64,000 bases of DNA, from contig NZ_BMEX01000003.1 of the NCBI RefSeq assembly GCF_014637345.1, positions 250,001-314,000 of the forward strand, given 5' to 3'. Position numbers and translations under genes: made by a program. Position 1 is the first letter of the stretch, and the number at the start of each line of letters is the position of its first letter. The notes under the pieces were generated by a model. That model was not told the origin of the DNA. It worked only from the letters and a program-made list of their open reading frames with translations, and did not search any database. Positions 57,143-64,000 of the stretch are shown here, piece after piece. This stretch comes from Kroppenstedtia guangzhouensis. Its GTDB lineage: Bacteria; Bacillota; Bacilli; Thermoactinomycetales; DSM-45169.

Positions 57143-59041
57143 TCATTTTTCTGCATATTTCCTTCGGTAGTGGGACAGAGCGGTCAATGGCCAGACATAG
57201 CGATAGCTGTGATAATAGATGTAAAACTGTCCCGAAAGACCGCCACCGGTGGGATACTCCGCCGGCTCACCGGGATGTTCACACAACTGCAACAGACGGT
57301 GGACTCCTGCTTCAATCGCCGGAGTGGGGGCATCGTGAACTGCGACCAAGGCGTCCACAGCCCAAGCGGTTTGCACAGGTGTACTCATTTTCAAGGGAAC
57401 GTATTTCCGAACCACATCGCTGTAACAAGATTCGCCCCAGCCCCCGTCATCCTGCTGAACAGACAGCAACCACTGTACACCCTTGTCGATGGCTGGATGC
57501 CCCTGGCGGAACCCCACTGAAGTCAGTCCTGTCAAAGCGGCCCACGTCCCGTAAATATAGGAGATTCCCCAACGGCCGAACCAGGATCCATCGGATTCCT
57601 GTATCTTCAACAGGAAAGAGGTGGCCCTGTCAACAACGGGATGACCCCGTCTCCAACTGAGATGGTTACCGATCCATTCCAGTGTGCGACCAGTCAGATC
57701 CGCCGTGGAGGGATCCGTCCAAACCGTCTGAGCATCCGATTTTGGCAGCAAAATTTTCGGCCACTTTTTATCCGTGTTTTTTTCAAAGGCGGACCACCCC
57801 CCGTCCCGGTTTTGCATGGACAGCTCCCATCGGACTCCCCGAGCCCAATATTGATGAATCCGGGGGTTCAGCCGTGCCAAAGGGCCCAAAGCCCGAAGGG
57901 CATATGCAGTGTCGTCCACATCCGGATTGATCGTATTGATATCGGAAAACCCCCATCCCCCCGGAGTCACCCCGGTATTTCGCAAGGCCCAATCCCCAAG
58001 GCGGGTTTGTTGTCGGCTCAGAAGATAGCTCCCAGCCTTTTGGATTACGGGATCATGCGCAGCCATACCCGCTTCCTGGAGTGCATAGCTGATCAGTGCC
58101 GTATCCCACACAGTGGATGTCGTTTCCTGAAGATGGATCCCTCCTTTTACTGGCAAATAAAAGCGTTCCAACCCGCTGATCGCCCGGAGGATAAGTGGAT
58201 GGTCCCTTCGGTACCCCATCGCCATCAAAGCAAAGAGCATCAAAAAGGTGGTACTGAAATAGCTGTACAATGTACCATCCGGTTCGATCCGATCCAGGAT
58301 AAACCGGAGACCGCGTTCTTCGACCAACCGATCCAACCTTCCCCCGCCGCCGGACAGTCGGATATGGGGCAGGAGTTCATCGATCTTCTGGTCCAACCGG
58401 AGGGATCGGGCCGAAACATCACCTGCCCCTCCTTCCCCGTTCCAATGAGCCAAATCCCGGGGACCTCCGGGCAGATGGACCGAGAATTTTCGATGGGATG
58501 CCAGCAGGATCGGTGCCACATGAACCCGAGTAAATCCGACGAAGTCGAAAAAACTGATCGGAAACCACCAGGGAAGGAGAAATAGTTTAATCGGAATCTG
58601 AGCGTTTTCAGGCCAACTGTGAAGCCCGATCAAAATCATGGCCACTCTGGTCAAGGACCCCGCCGCGTCGATCCCCCCCTGTTCCCGGACAAAAGCCTGA
58701 CTGTTCTGGATGAGGGGATCGGACAACTCCTTAAACCCGGCTGCCACCAGGGCAACGGAAGCTTCCAAGGTGGCAGTGACACTCCCTCCCTTTTCATCGG
58801 GGTAAGACCTCCAGATTCCGTTATCTGAAAGAGACAGGAGTCTCTGAGCCATTCCCTCCCGGTACTCTTGTCTCCCTGTTCCAAAGATTTCATATAACAA
58901 AAGCATATATGCATCTGACATAACCCCACTTTCAAAACAGAAGATCCAACGTCCGTCTGTCTGTTGTTGCCGGATCAGCTCCCCGATCAGCTTATTCGCT
59001 CCATTGGCCGCTGCTTGCAGATGTTCCGGTGAACGCCGCAA
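57143..59041 (-). CDS. shc: squalene-hopene cyclase
   Basis: A 632-residue class II triterpene cyclase that makes hopene from squalene, the first step to hopanoid membrane lipids. DVDDTA at 374-379 is the catalytic DxDDTA in the same position as in the Alicyclobacillus enzyme. QW repeats such as QNRDGGWSAFEK, QESDGSWFGRWG and QQDDGGWGESC are spaced along the chain. TTG 59041 (complement), after AAAGGGGGG, gives the standard length; the open frame reaches 59464 but those codons are antisense to the ABC gene and carry no cyclase similarity. Confidence 0.95.
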   Translation of the reverse strand: MRRSPEHLQAAANGANKLIGELIRQQQTDGRWIFCFESGVMSDAYMLLLYEIFGTGRQEYREGMAQRLLSLSDNGIWRSYPDEKGGSVTATLEASVALVAAGFKELSDPLIQNSQAFVREQGGIDAAGSLTRVAMILIGLHSWPENAQIPIKLFLLPWWFPISFFDFVGFTRVHVAPILLASHRKFSVHLPGGPRDLAHWNGEGGAGDVSARSLRLDQKIDELLPHIRLSGGGGRLDRLVEERGLRFILDRIEPDGTLYSYFSTTFLMLFALMAMGYRRDHPLILRAISGLERFYLPVKGGIHLQETTSTVWDTALISYALQEAGMAAHDPVIQKAGSYLLSRQQTRLGDWALRNTGVTPGGWGFSDINTINPDVDDTAYALRALGPLARLNPRIHQYWARGVRWELSMQNRDGGWSAFEKNTDKKWPKILLPKSDAQTVWTDPSTADLTGRTLEWIGNHLSWRRGHPVVDRATSFLLKIQESDGSWFGRWGISYIYGTWAALTGLTSVGFRQGHPAIDKGVQWLLSVQQDDGGWGESCYSDVVRKYVPLKMSTPVQTAWAVDALVAVHDAPTPAIEAGVHRLLQLCEHPGEPAEYPTGGGLSGQFYIYYHSYRYVWPLTALSHYRRKYAEK

Positions 59042-59179
59042 CCCTCTCCCCCCTTTTCTCTCTTTACAACCATATGGAAGACTCCCGTGGGGTATTCTCC
59101 TACTTGAAAAACCTGGACACCGGGCCACTGTCTGAGATAAGATGCAAAAGAGATAAAATCGGGAAGGTGTGGTCCGTCT

Positions 59180-59914
59180 TTGTTGGAAGTAAAAAAACTG
59201 ACAGGTGGGTATTCCGCACGTCAACCGGTCATTCATGATCTTTCCTTCACAGTTTCCCCCGGAGAGATGGTGGGGCTGATCGGGTTGAACGGAGCTGGAA
59301 AAAGCACCACCATCAAGCAGATTCTCGGATTTCTCCGTCCCAAAAGAGGGGAGATCCGGTTTAACGGTCGCAGGATGGATGAAGATCCTTCCACCTTTAA
59401 AAAGAGGATAGCCTACATCCCGGAAACTCCATATCTGTATCCCGAACTGACCCTGTGGGAACACCTGGAGCTGACAGGGATGGCTTATGGAATTTCTCCG
59501 CAGGAGGTTGAGAAACGAACATTACGGTTGCTGGAACTCTTTCAGATGAAAAAAAAGCTTGACTGGTATCCCGGTACGTTTTCCAAGGGCATGCGGCAGA
59601 AGGTGATGGTGATGTCGGCATTCCTAGTGGAGCCATCCCTGCTGATCGTGGACGAGCCTTTCATCGGTCTGGACCCGCTGGCCATCCACAACCTGTTGGA
59701 ATGGATGATGGAATTGAAAAAAAGGGGAGCCGGCATTCTTTTGTCGACTCATGTGTTGGCGACAGCGGAACAAAACTGTGACCGGTTTGTCCTGTTGCAG
59801 GAAGGACGCATCGCTCTGGCGGGCACCATGGAAGAGATGAGAAGAGAGACCGGGATGCCCGAAGCTACTTTGGACGAACTCTTCATCCATACCGCAGGGG
59901 GGAACCAGTCATGA
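59180..59914 (+). CDS. ecsA: ABC transporter ATPase (EcsA-like)
   Basis: A 244-residue ATPase with Walker A GLNGAGKST, signature FSKGMRQKVMVM, Walker B LLIVDEPFIGLDP, H-loop STHVL and no permease fusion. The next gene encodes an EcsB-like membrane protein; the Ecs transporter affects secretion, sporulation and competence in Bacillus. Start TTG 59180. The stop overlaps the ecsB ATG (ATGA). No promoter stands out, but the gap to shc holds about 140 bases. Confidence 0.9.
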   Translation: MLEVKKLTGGYSARQPVIHDLSFTVSPGEMVGLIGLNGAGKSTTIKQILGFLRPKRGEIRFNGRRMDEDPSTFKKRIAYIPETPYLYPELTLWEHLELTGMAYGISPQEVEKRTLRLLELFQMKKKLDWYPGTFSKGMRQKVMVMSAFLVEPSLLIVDEPFIGLDPLAIHNLLEWMMELKKRGAGILLSTHVLATAEQNCDRFVLLQEGRIALAGTMEEMRRETGMPEATLDELFIHTAGGNQS

Positions 59915-61143
59915 ATCCTGTCGCATCCCTGTTTCGTCAGCGGAGAAGGCAGGCCTGGATCAAAGGGGCCCGTTACACCGCTTTGGTCGCCAAAGGCCTT
60001 CACTTCCTGCCCTTCGCGGTCTTGCTTTTCATCTATTTTGGGTACCGGGCGTTTCTATCGGGACTTCCTCCAGGTTTTCCGGCAAATCTTCTGATGACAG
60101 TCTTGTTGACTTGGATTCTCACTCGTACCGGGATCCGCACCTATGTAAAACCGGCGGACCCCGTTTTCCTGTTGCCGGCGGAGGAAGGACTCCGGGAATA
60201 TTTCCGGAAGAGCCTTCTGTACAGCGGGATCATGCAGTCATTGAAAGTCATGTTCTGGATGGGCTTTCTGTTTCCCCTGTTCCACGCCCGTCTGGGGGAT
60301 GCGTGGGACTTTTTGGCGGCCTTGGCCATATTGATCCCTCTTAAAGTCTGGAACCTATGGGCTTACTGGCTGGAACTCCGGGAAGAAGACCGTCCCGCCC
60401 TCCTCCTCCTCTTGCGTGTGGGCAGCAACGGACTGATCACATTATGGCTTTTCTCCGGTCGATTATTTGGTTGGCCACTCCTGGTTGCCTTGGTCTGGTT
60501 CGCCTGGCTCACTCTCTATTATCGGCGGATGCATTCCCGCAACCGGATCGTCCCTTGGGATCGGTTGCTCCGCCTGGAAGAACGAACCGTCTCCGCCTGG
60601 TACCGGCTGGCCGGCCATTTCGTCGATGTGCCTCAGACCGGCAATGAAATCAGACCGCGTCCCCTATTCACCCCTTTTCTGCGAAGACTCCTTCGCATTC
60701 GGCCGGAGAATACCTATCTGTATCTCTATCTGCGCACCTTCTTTCGTTATCGGGAACCCTTCGGCGTTTATGTGCGGTTGACCGGGGTGACTGCCTTGTT
60801 GGTCGCCTACCTGCGGGGAGAATGGTGGCTGTCGGCACTGGTGCTGTCCCTGGGCTTGCTCCTCACCGGAATTCAGCTTCCCTGGATTCGGCGTATTCAC
60901 CGCTATCAACCTTGGTTTCGCCTCTATCCCCGCCCTGACATGCAAAAGCGGACCGATTGGGCCCGGCTCACCTTTGGACTGTTGGCGGGACAAGCCACTG
61001 CAGTGGTGATGCTGCAATGGTGGCTGTGGAAACAGCCATTTCCCCTACTCCCCTTATTCCTCGTGATCGGCTGGAGTATGGCATGGATCCTGGGCCGTGT
61101 CTGGTTGCCCAAACGACTTCATAAACAAAGCTCCCTCCTGTAA
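59911..61143 (+). CDS. ecsB: EcsB-like ABC transporter membrane protein
   Basis: A 410-residue protein with about eight membrane helices and basic loops, e.g. FWMGFLFPLFHARLGDAWDF and GGCG-free WSMAWILGRVWLPKRL at the C-terminus. EcsB proteins share low identity; the assignment rests on size, topology and its ATPase partner. It overlaps ecsA by four bases. The substrate of Ecs is unknown. Confidence 0.85.
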   Translation: MNPVASLFRQRRRQAWIKGARYTALVAKGLHFLPFAVLLFIYFGYRAFLSGLPPGFPANLLMTVLLTWILTRTGIRTYVKPADPVFLLPAEEGLREYFRKSLLYSGIMQSLKVMFWMGFLFPLFHARLGDAWDFLAALAILIPLKVWNLWAYWLELREEDRPALLLLLRVGSNGLITLWLFSGRLFGWPLLVALVWFAWLTLYYRRMHSRNRIVPWDRLLRLEERTVSAWYRLAGHFVDVPQTGNEIRPRPLFTPFLRRLLRIRPENTYLYLYLRTFFRYREPFGVYVRLTGVTALLVAYLRGEWWLSALVLSLGLLLTGIQLPWIRRIHRYQPWFRLYPRPDMQKRTDWARLTFGLLAGQATAVVMLQWWLWKQPFPLLPLFLVIGWSMAWILGRVWLPKRLHKQSSLL

Positions 61144-61160
61144 GGGAGAGAGCTTTGTTT
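61123..61160. terminator. bidirectional terminator between ecsB and sco1
   Basis: AAACAAAGCTC pairs with GAGCTTTGTTT over a loop with CCT/AGG pairing. T/A runs on both sides suit the convergent genes. Confidence 0.8.
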
Positions 61161-61161
61161 G

Positions 61162-61809
61162 TCATGATTTTTCCAACTTGCGGATATCCTTGACCAGTTG
61201 GTCCAAATCCGGTTTCAACCCGTCATAGCGCTCATACACCTTTCCCTGTTGGTCCACCAGGAAAAAAGAGACGGGATGGCTGATGGTGAGCGGGTCATCC
61301 TTGGATTCCGGTTCATTTCTCTGGACACTTCCCTTAAAGCCGTCCCGGATCAAGGTTTGAATCTCCTCATCCTTGTATCCGGTCAGAAAGTGCCAGTTTC
61401 CGAAGTCGGCGTCAAATTTCTCCCCGAAGGATTTCAACACCTTGGGAGTATCATGGGTGGGGTCCACACTGAAGGAGACGATCTGAACCTCCAGTCCCTC
61501 ACTTTTCAGCCGATCCTGGACTTTTTTCATATTGGCAGTCATCGGCGGACAAACATCGGGACAACGTGTGAACATCGCATTGGATAGCCATACCTTCCCC
61601 TTCAAGTCGGACAGGCCGAAGGGTTTCCCGTTCTGATCCTTATACTGAAAATCGGGAACCTCCCAATTTAATGCTTCCCGCTCCTCCTGCTGTCCGGAAC
61701 CATCGGTCTCTTTCCCATCCTCCGTCGCGGCCCCGCAACCTGCCGCAAACACCAAGACCAGGACCAGCAGGAGTGAAATCCGCCTACGACGCCATTTCGC
61801 ATCCGACAT
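61162..61809 (-). CDS. SCO1/SenC-type copper lipoprotein
   Basis: A 215-residue exported lipoprotein: signal with lipobox FAAGC (C25), then a thioredoxin-like domain with C83-PDVC-87 and a later His in TISHPVS, the copper ligands of SCO proteins. It delivers copper to the CuA site of cytochrome c oxidase or protects thiols. Start 61809 follows GAAAGGAGAG; seven open codons upstream are not needed. No oxidase gene is near. Confidence 0.92.
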   Translation of the reverse strand: MSDAKWRRRRISLLLVLVLVFAAGCGAATEDGKETDGSGQQEEREALNWEVPDFQYKDQNGKPFGLSDLKGKVWLSNAMFTRCPDVCPPMTANMKKVQDRLKSEGLEVQIVSFSVDPTHDTPKVLKSFGEKFDADFGNWHFLTGYKDEEIQTLIRDGFKGSVQRNEPESKDDPLTISHPVSFFLVDQQGKVYERYDGLKPDLDQLVKDIRKLEKS

Positions 61810-61854
61810 GGTACGCTCTCCTTTCGGCAACCCGTCCGGCCATTGGGATGTTGT

Positions 61855-61972
61855 CCTTCAGTTCGTGCTTGGACGGTCGGGATTGGGTTTCACATTCGGC
61901 TTCATTTGTTCAGACAATCCGAAGACGATCCATGTGGAACCCAACCTTCCCTGTAATGTTTTTTAACGCTTT
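61855..61972. repeat. dispersed dyad repeat, copy C
   Basis: Third member: GGTCGGGATTGGGTTTCACA (61875-61894), a centre of about 30 bases, and CATGTGGAACCCAACCTTCC (61931-61950) with TTTTTTAACGCTT at its end, close to TTTTTCACAACGCTT of copy A. The left border is degraded. It is in the upstream region of the sco1 gene, on the opposite side of the acetyltransferase end. Confidence 0.7.
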
Positions 61973-62073
61973 TTTGGGCCAGCCGGTGCAGACTATCATG
62001 GAAACGCCTCTTCTATAGTGTAGCCCATAGGAGCACCCCATGTCCATCCCCTTGCAAAGTCGTCACAAACATT

Positions 62074-62877
62074 TCAGACACCGATCATATTCCAGATTCC
62101 GATCTCCCGGAATCCCAGACGGCGGTAAATGGCTCCCGCCCCGGGGTTATCGTAAAAGAGACACAAACTTTTCCCTTCACTCCACACTTCCCGGCACAAT
62201 CGGATCATCAGCTGGGTGGCTAGTCCCTGCCGACGGTATGAAGGGTGGGTGGCCACCCCCACCACCATCGCCGACGCGGGATTTTCCGCCGCAGTCCGGG
62301 CCATGGCCACCGCCCGGCCCCCATCTTCCGCCCAGTATCCCCGGGCATCTCCCGATTCCAGAGATGCCCGCAACTCCTCCGCCCGGTCCCGACTGTCAAA
62401 TTCCGCGATCTGTTCAGACAGGCGGGATAAGAGTGGCACATCTTCCAAGGTCATGGGCCGGATGGGCAGGGAAACTTCTTTCTCCAGCCGGTTCAGCCCG
62501 TCGGCGTCGGTGAAGCGGGCAAAATGAGTCTGCCGCCGGTTGTCCCAGCGAAAGGGCAAACCGGGAATCCTCCGAAATGCTCCCGTCACTCGATCGATCC
62601 CGGAAAGCATCTCAGTCTCCCGCCCGGTGCGGATCACCTCGGCAAAACCCTCCACATCAAAGGGACCCGGTGCCCAAGGAATCCAGTTGCCCCGATACCG
62701 GAGCAACACGGCCCGCAGCTGACCTGTCCCATCAAAATCCCCCCACAACTGCTGAAACTCCTGATCAAATCCGTAGTTGTATATATCCCCGATCAAAAAC
62801 AGGTTGAGGGCACTTTCCATCTCCAAAAACCGCAGCGTCTGCTCCCGGTCCATCTCCGTCAATTGCCGAATTCCCAT
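62074..62877 (-). CDS. GNAT acetyltransferase with extra N-terminal domain
   Basis: A 267-residue protein: an N-terminal region of about 120 residues (LTEMDREQTLRFLEMESALN) typical of the DUF4081-type GNATs, then a GNAT domain with the acetyl-CoA loop VGVATHPSYRRQGLATQLM and C-terminal FYDNPGAGAIYRRLGF. Substrate unknown. ATG after GAAAGGAGA. It stands alone. Confidence 0.86.
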   Translation of the reverse strand: MGIRQLTEMDREQTLRFLEMESALNLFLIGDIYNYGFDQEFQQLWGDFDGTGQLRAVLLRYRGNWIPWAPGPFDVEGFAEVIRTGRETEMLSGIDRVTGAFRRIPGLPFRWDNRRQTHFARFTDADGLNRLEKEVSLPIRPMTLEDVPLLSRLSEQIAEFDSRDRAEELRASLESGDARGYWAEDGGRAVAMARTAAENPASAMVVGVATHPSYRRQGLATQLMIRLCREVWSEGKSLCLFYDNPGAGAIYRRLGFREIGIWNMIGV

Positions 62878-63147
62878 CTGTATCTCCTTTCTCCACCGGA
62901 AAAATTGGATTTATTATACCGTCGGGAATATGAATTGACAAGAGAAAACCGGATCACCACCCTTCCCCTCCATACCAGACCTCCCCGCTTTCAGAGCACC
63001 AGCTTCAGTTAACTTCCCCGGAAAAGGGGTTTGAGAAGCAGATGATGAATAACATCCGGAGGGATTCCACACCGCTCACGATCATGGGGCAATCTGTTCA
63101 TCGTGTCATATCCAGATACGATTCCATCATATCATGGAGGCGGAATA
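62878..63147. other. intergenic region
   Basis: About 270 bases between two divergent GNAT genes. No gene or RNA is recognised. Confidence 0.4.
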
Positions 63148-63639
63148 ATGCAGTTTCGTCCAATCCGGGAGACCGATTTAACGAGTGTCCAAGAAGTGAA
63201 AAAACAGTTTGTCTTCACACCTATCGGGAAATCCTGCCGGAGAGAGCCATTCAAACATTCCTGTCCCAAGCGTATTCCTTGGACAGCTTGAGAGCGTCCT
63301 AGAAAGCAAACTGCAACAGGCCGCAACGTCAATTTTATGTAGTTGCTGACAAAGACCGCATTGTCGGTTATGCGGAATTGGCTGAAAGGAAACCTGCTGC
63401 ATACGAACTGACCCGTATCTATCTGTTTCCGGACGTTCAGGGAAATGGATCGGTAAACGCCTTTTGAATCAATTGATTGATGCCGTATCCCCTCTTCGAT
63501 ATATGTTTGCTTGGGTGGAGAAGGAGAACTCCGGCGGTCGGGCATTTTACCAATCCATGCACTTTCATGTGGAAGAAGAGATCGAAGACCGTTTTTTGGC
63601 ACGGTCACCACCTTGTTGAATTATGGTCGAAGGTGGGAG
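63148..63639 (+). pseudogene. second GNAT acetyltransferase, frameshifted
   Basis: MQFRPIRETDLTSVQEVKKQ begins at ATG 63148 (GGAGGCGG upstream); the protein then continues in other frames as ERAIQTFLSQAYSLDSLRAS, then QFYVVADKDRIVGYAELAER, LTRIYLFPDVQGNG and, after another shift, KRLLNQLIDAVSPLRYMFAW and GRAFYQSMHFHVEEEIEDRF. The complete GNAT core is there, but three to four frame changes prevent translation. Assembly errors cannot be fully excluded. Confidence 0.78.
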
Positions 63640-63710
63640 AAAGAGTAGCCACAATCCTGATTTCGATTCCAACCGTTTCGGGACTCCCGGCGGTTTTTGT
63701 TGACCCAAAA

Positions 63711-63741
63711 CAAAAAAACAACCGCCCGGTGCGGACGGTTG
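63711..63741 (-). terminator. terminator of murC
   Basis: On the minus strand CAACCG and CGGTTG pair over a CG-rich loop and are followed by TTTTTTT. It lies 9 bases after the murC stop. Confidence 0.88.
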
Positions 63742-63749
63742 CTCTTCTC

Positions 63750-64000
63750 TCACTTGGCTTTCCCCTTCTGTCTCGCTTTCAGGGCGGGGACCAGGTTGTG
63801 GGCCACGCGCCAAATGTCCCCAGCACCCATGGTGATCACCAGGTCCCCTGGACGGGCATGTTGGAGCAAGTGAAGTTCCACATCCTCCTTCGTGGCCCGG
63901 TACACCGTGTTGGGATTGCTGTTCTCCCGCACCATTTGAGCCAATCGTTCTGATGTGACTCCGGCGATGGGAGGTTCGCCTGGCGGAGAGTAAATATCAG
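63750..64000 (-). CDS. murC: UDP-N-acetylmuramate--L-alanine ligase, C-terminal part
   Basis: The last 83 codons of murC, continuing beyond the window. The frame reads DIYSPPGEPPIAGVTSERL at the edge, then VITMGAGDIWRVAHNLV, the C-terminal domain of MurC (the DIYxxxExPIxGV and GAGD blocks). The enzyme adds L-alanine to UDP-MurNAc in the cytosol. The start is outside the window. Confidence 0.93.
   Translation of the reverse strand, partial: DIYSPPGEPPIAGVTSERLAQMVRENSNPNTVYRATKEDVELHLLQHARPGDLVITMGAGDIWRVAHNLVPALKARQKGKAK

Noticed and set aside
59042-59464. N-terminal extension of squalene-hopene cyclase
   Set aside because: The 141 extra codons have no cyclase similarity, cross the start of the ABC gene and would exceed the family length; TTG 59041 places the catalytic motif at the standard position.

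Overview
The window looks like chromosome of a spore-forming, Gram-positive Bacillales bacterium, most likely of the Thermoactinomycetaceae type (Kroppenstedtia, Melghirimyces and relatives). The reasons are the sporulation genes (safA-like, spo0B, spoIVFA/B, spoIIB), an L27 with the cleavable Firmicutes leader next to its protease Prp, strong AGGAGG ribosome binding sites with many TTG starts, moderately high G+C and a squalene-hopene cyclase. The genus is inference; no rRNA or tRNA gene is present.

The backbone follows the Bacillus subtilis order yebC - safA - pheA/pheB - obg - spo0B - rpmA - prp - rplU - spoIVFB - spoIVFA - minD - minC - mreD - mreC - mreB - radC - maf - spoIIB - comC, all on the minus strand. 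Accessory blocks interrupt it. (1) 1-5.9 kb: feoA with a FeoB split into two genes, an arsR-arsI organoarsenical operon with a visible operator, a CDF metal exporter and a decayed acetyltransferase. (2) 5.9-9.5 kb: yebC, an amidohydrolase, a kinase-like protein and a LysM protein. (3) 9.7-19.9 kb: SGNH hydrolase, ABC exporter, MFS transporter, cstA-ybdD, methionine aminopeptidase, and decayed TetR and hydrolase genes. (4) 19.9-25.8 kb: amino-acid synthesis (ilvE behind a probable ppGpp riboswitch, pheA, thrB, thrC, hom, ACT protein). (5) 26-34.3 kb: a phosphatase/fructosamine-kinase pair that may repair glycated protein, then a proline-catabolism regulon (activator, proline dehydrogenase, P5C dehydrogenase, PutP) with two sigma-54 promoters.

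(6) 34.4-39.3 kb: obg to spoIVFA core. (7) 39.3-47.6 kb: an island between spoIVFA and minD with a glycosyltransferase, DUF1259 protein, FAD dehydrogenase, KhtT/KhtU-like cation antiporter genes and an IS3 remnant. (8) 47.7-55.4 kb: min, mre, radC, maf, spoIIB, comC. (9) 55.5-64 kb: a dead and a live squalene-hopene cyclase in tandem, an Ecs-like ABC transporter, a Sco1 copper protein, acetyltransferases and the 3' end of murC.

The most noteworthy points are a dispersed dyad-symmetric repeat in three copies, the ppGpp-type riboswitch before ilvE, the sigma-54 proline regulon, the split FeoB, the phosphatase-kinase pair, a compact three-way-junction RNA candidate near 53.48 kb, and clusters of pseudogenes with several independent lesions each.
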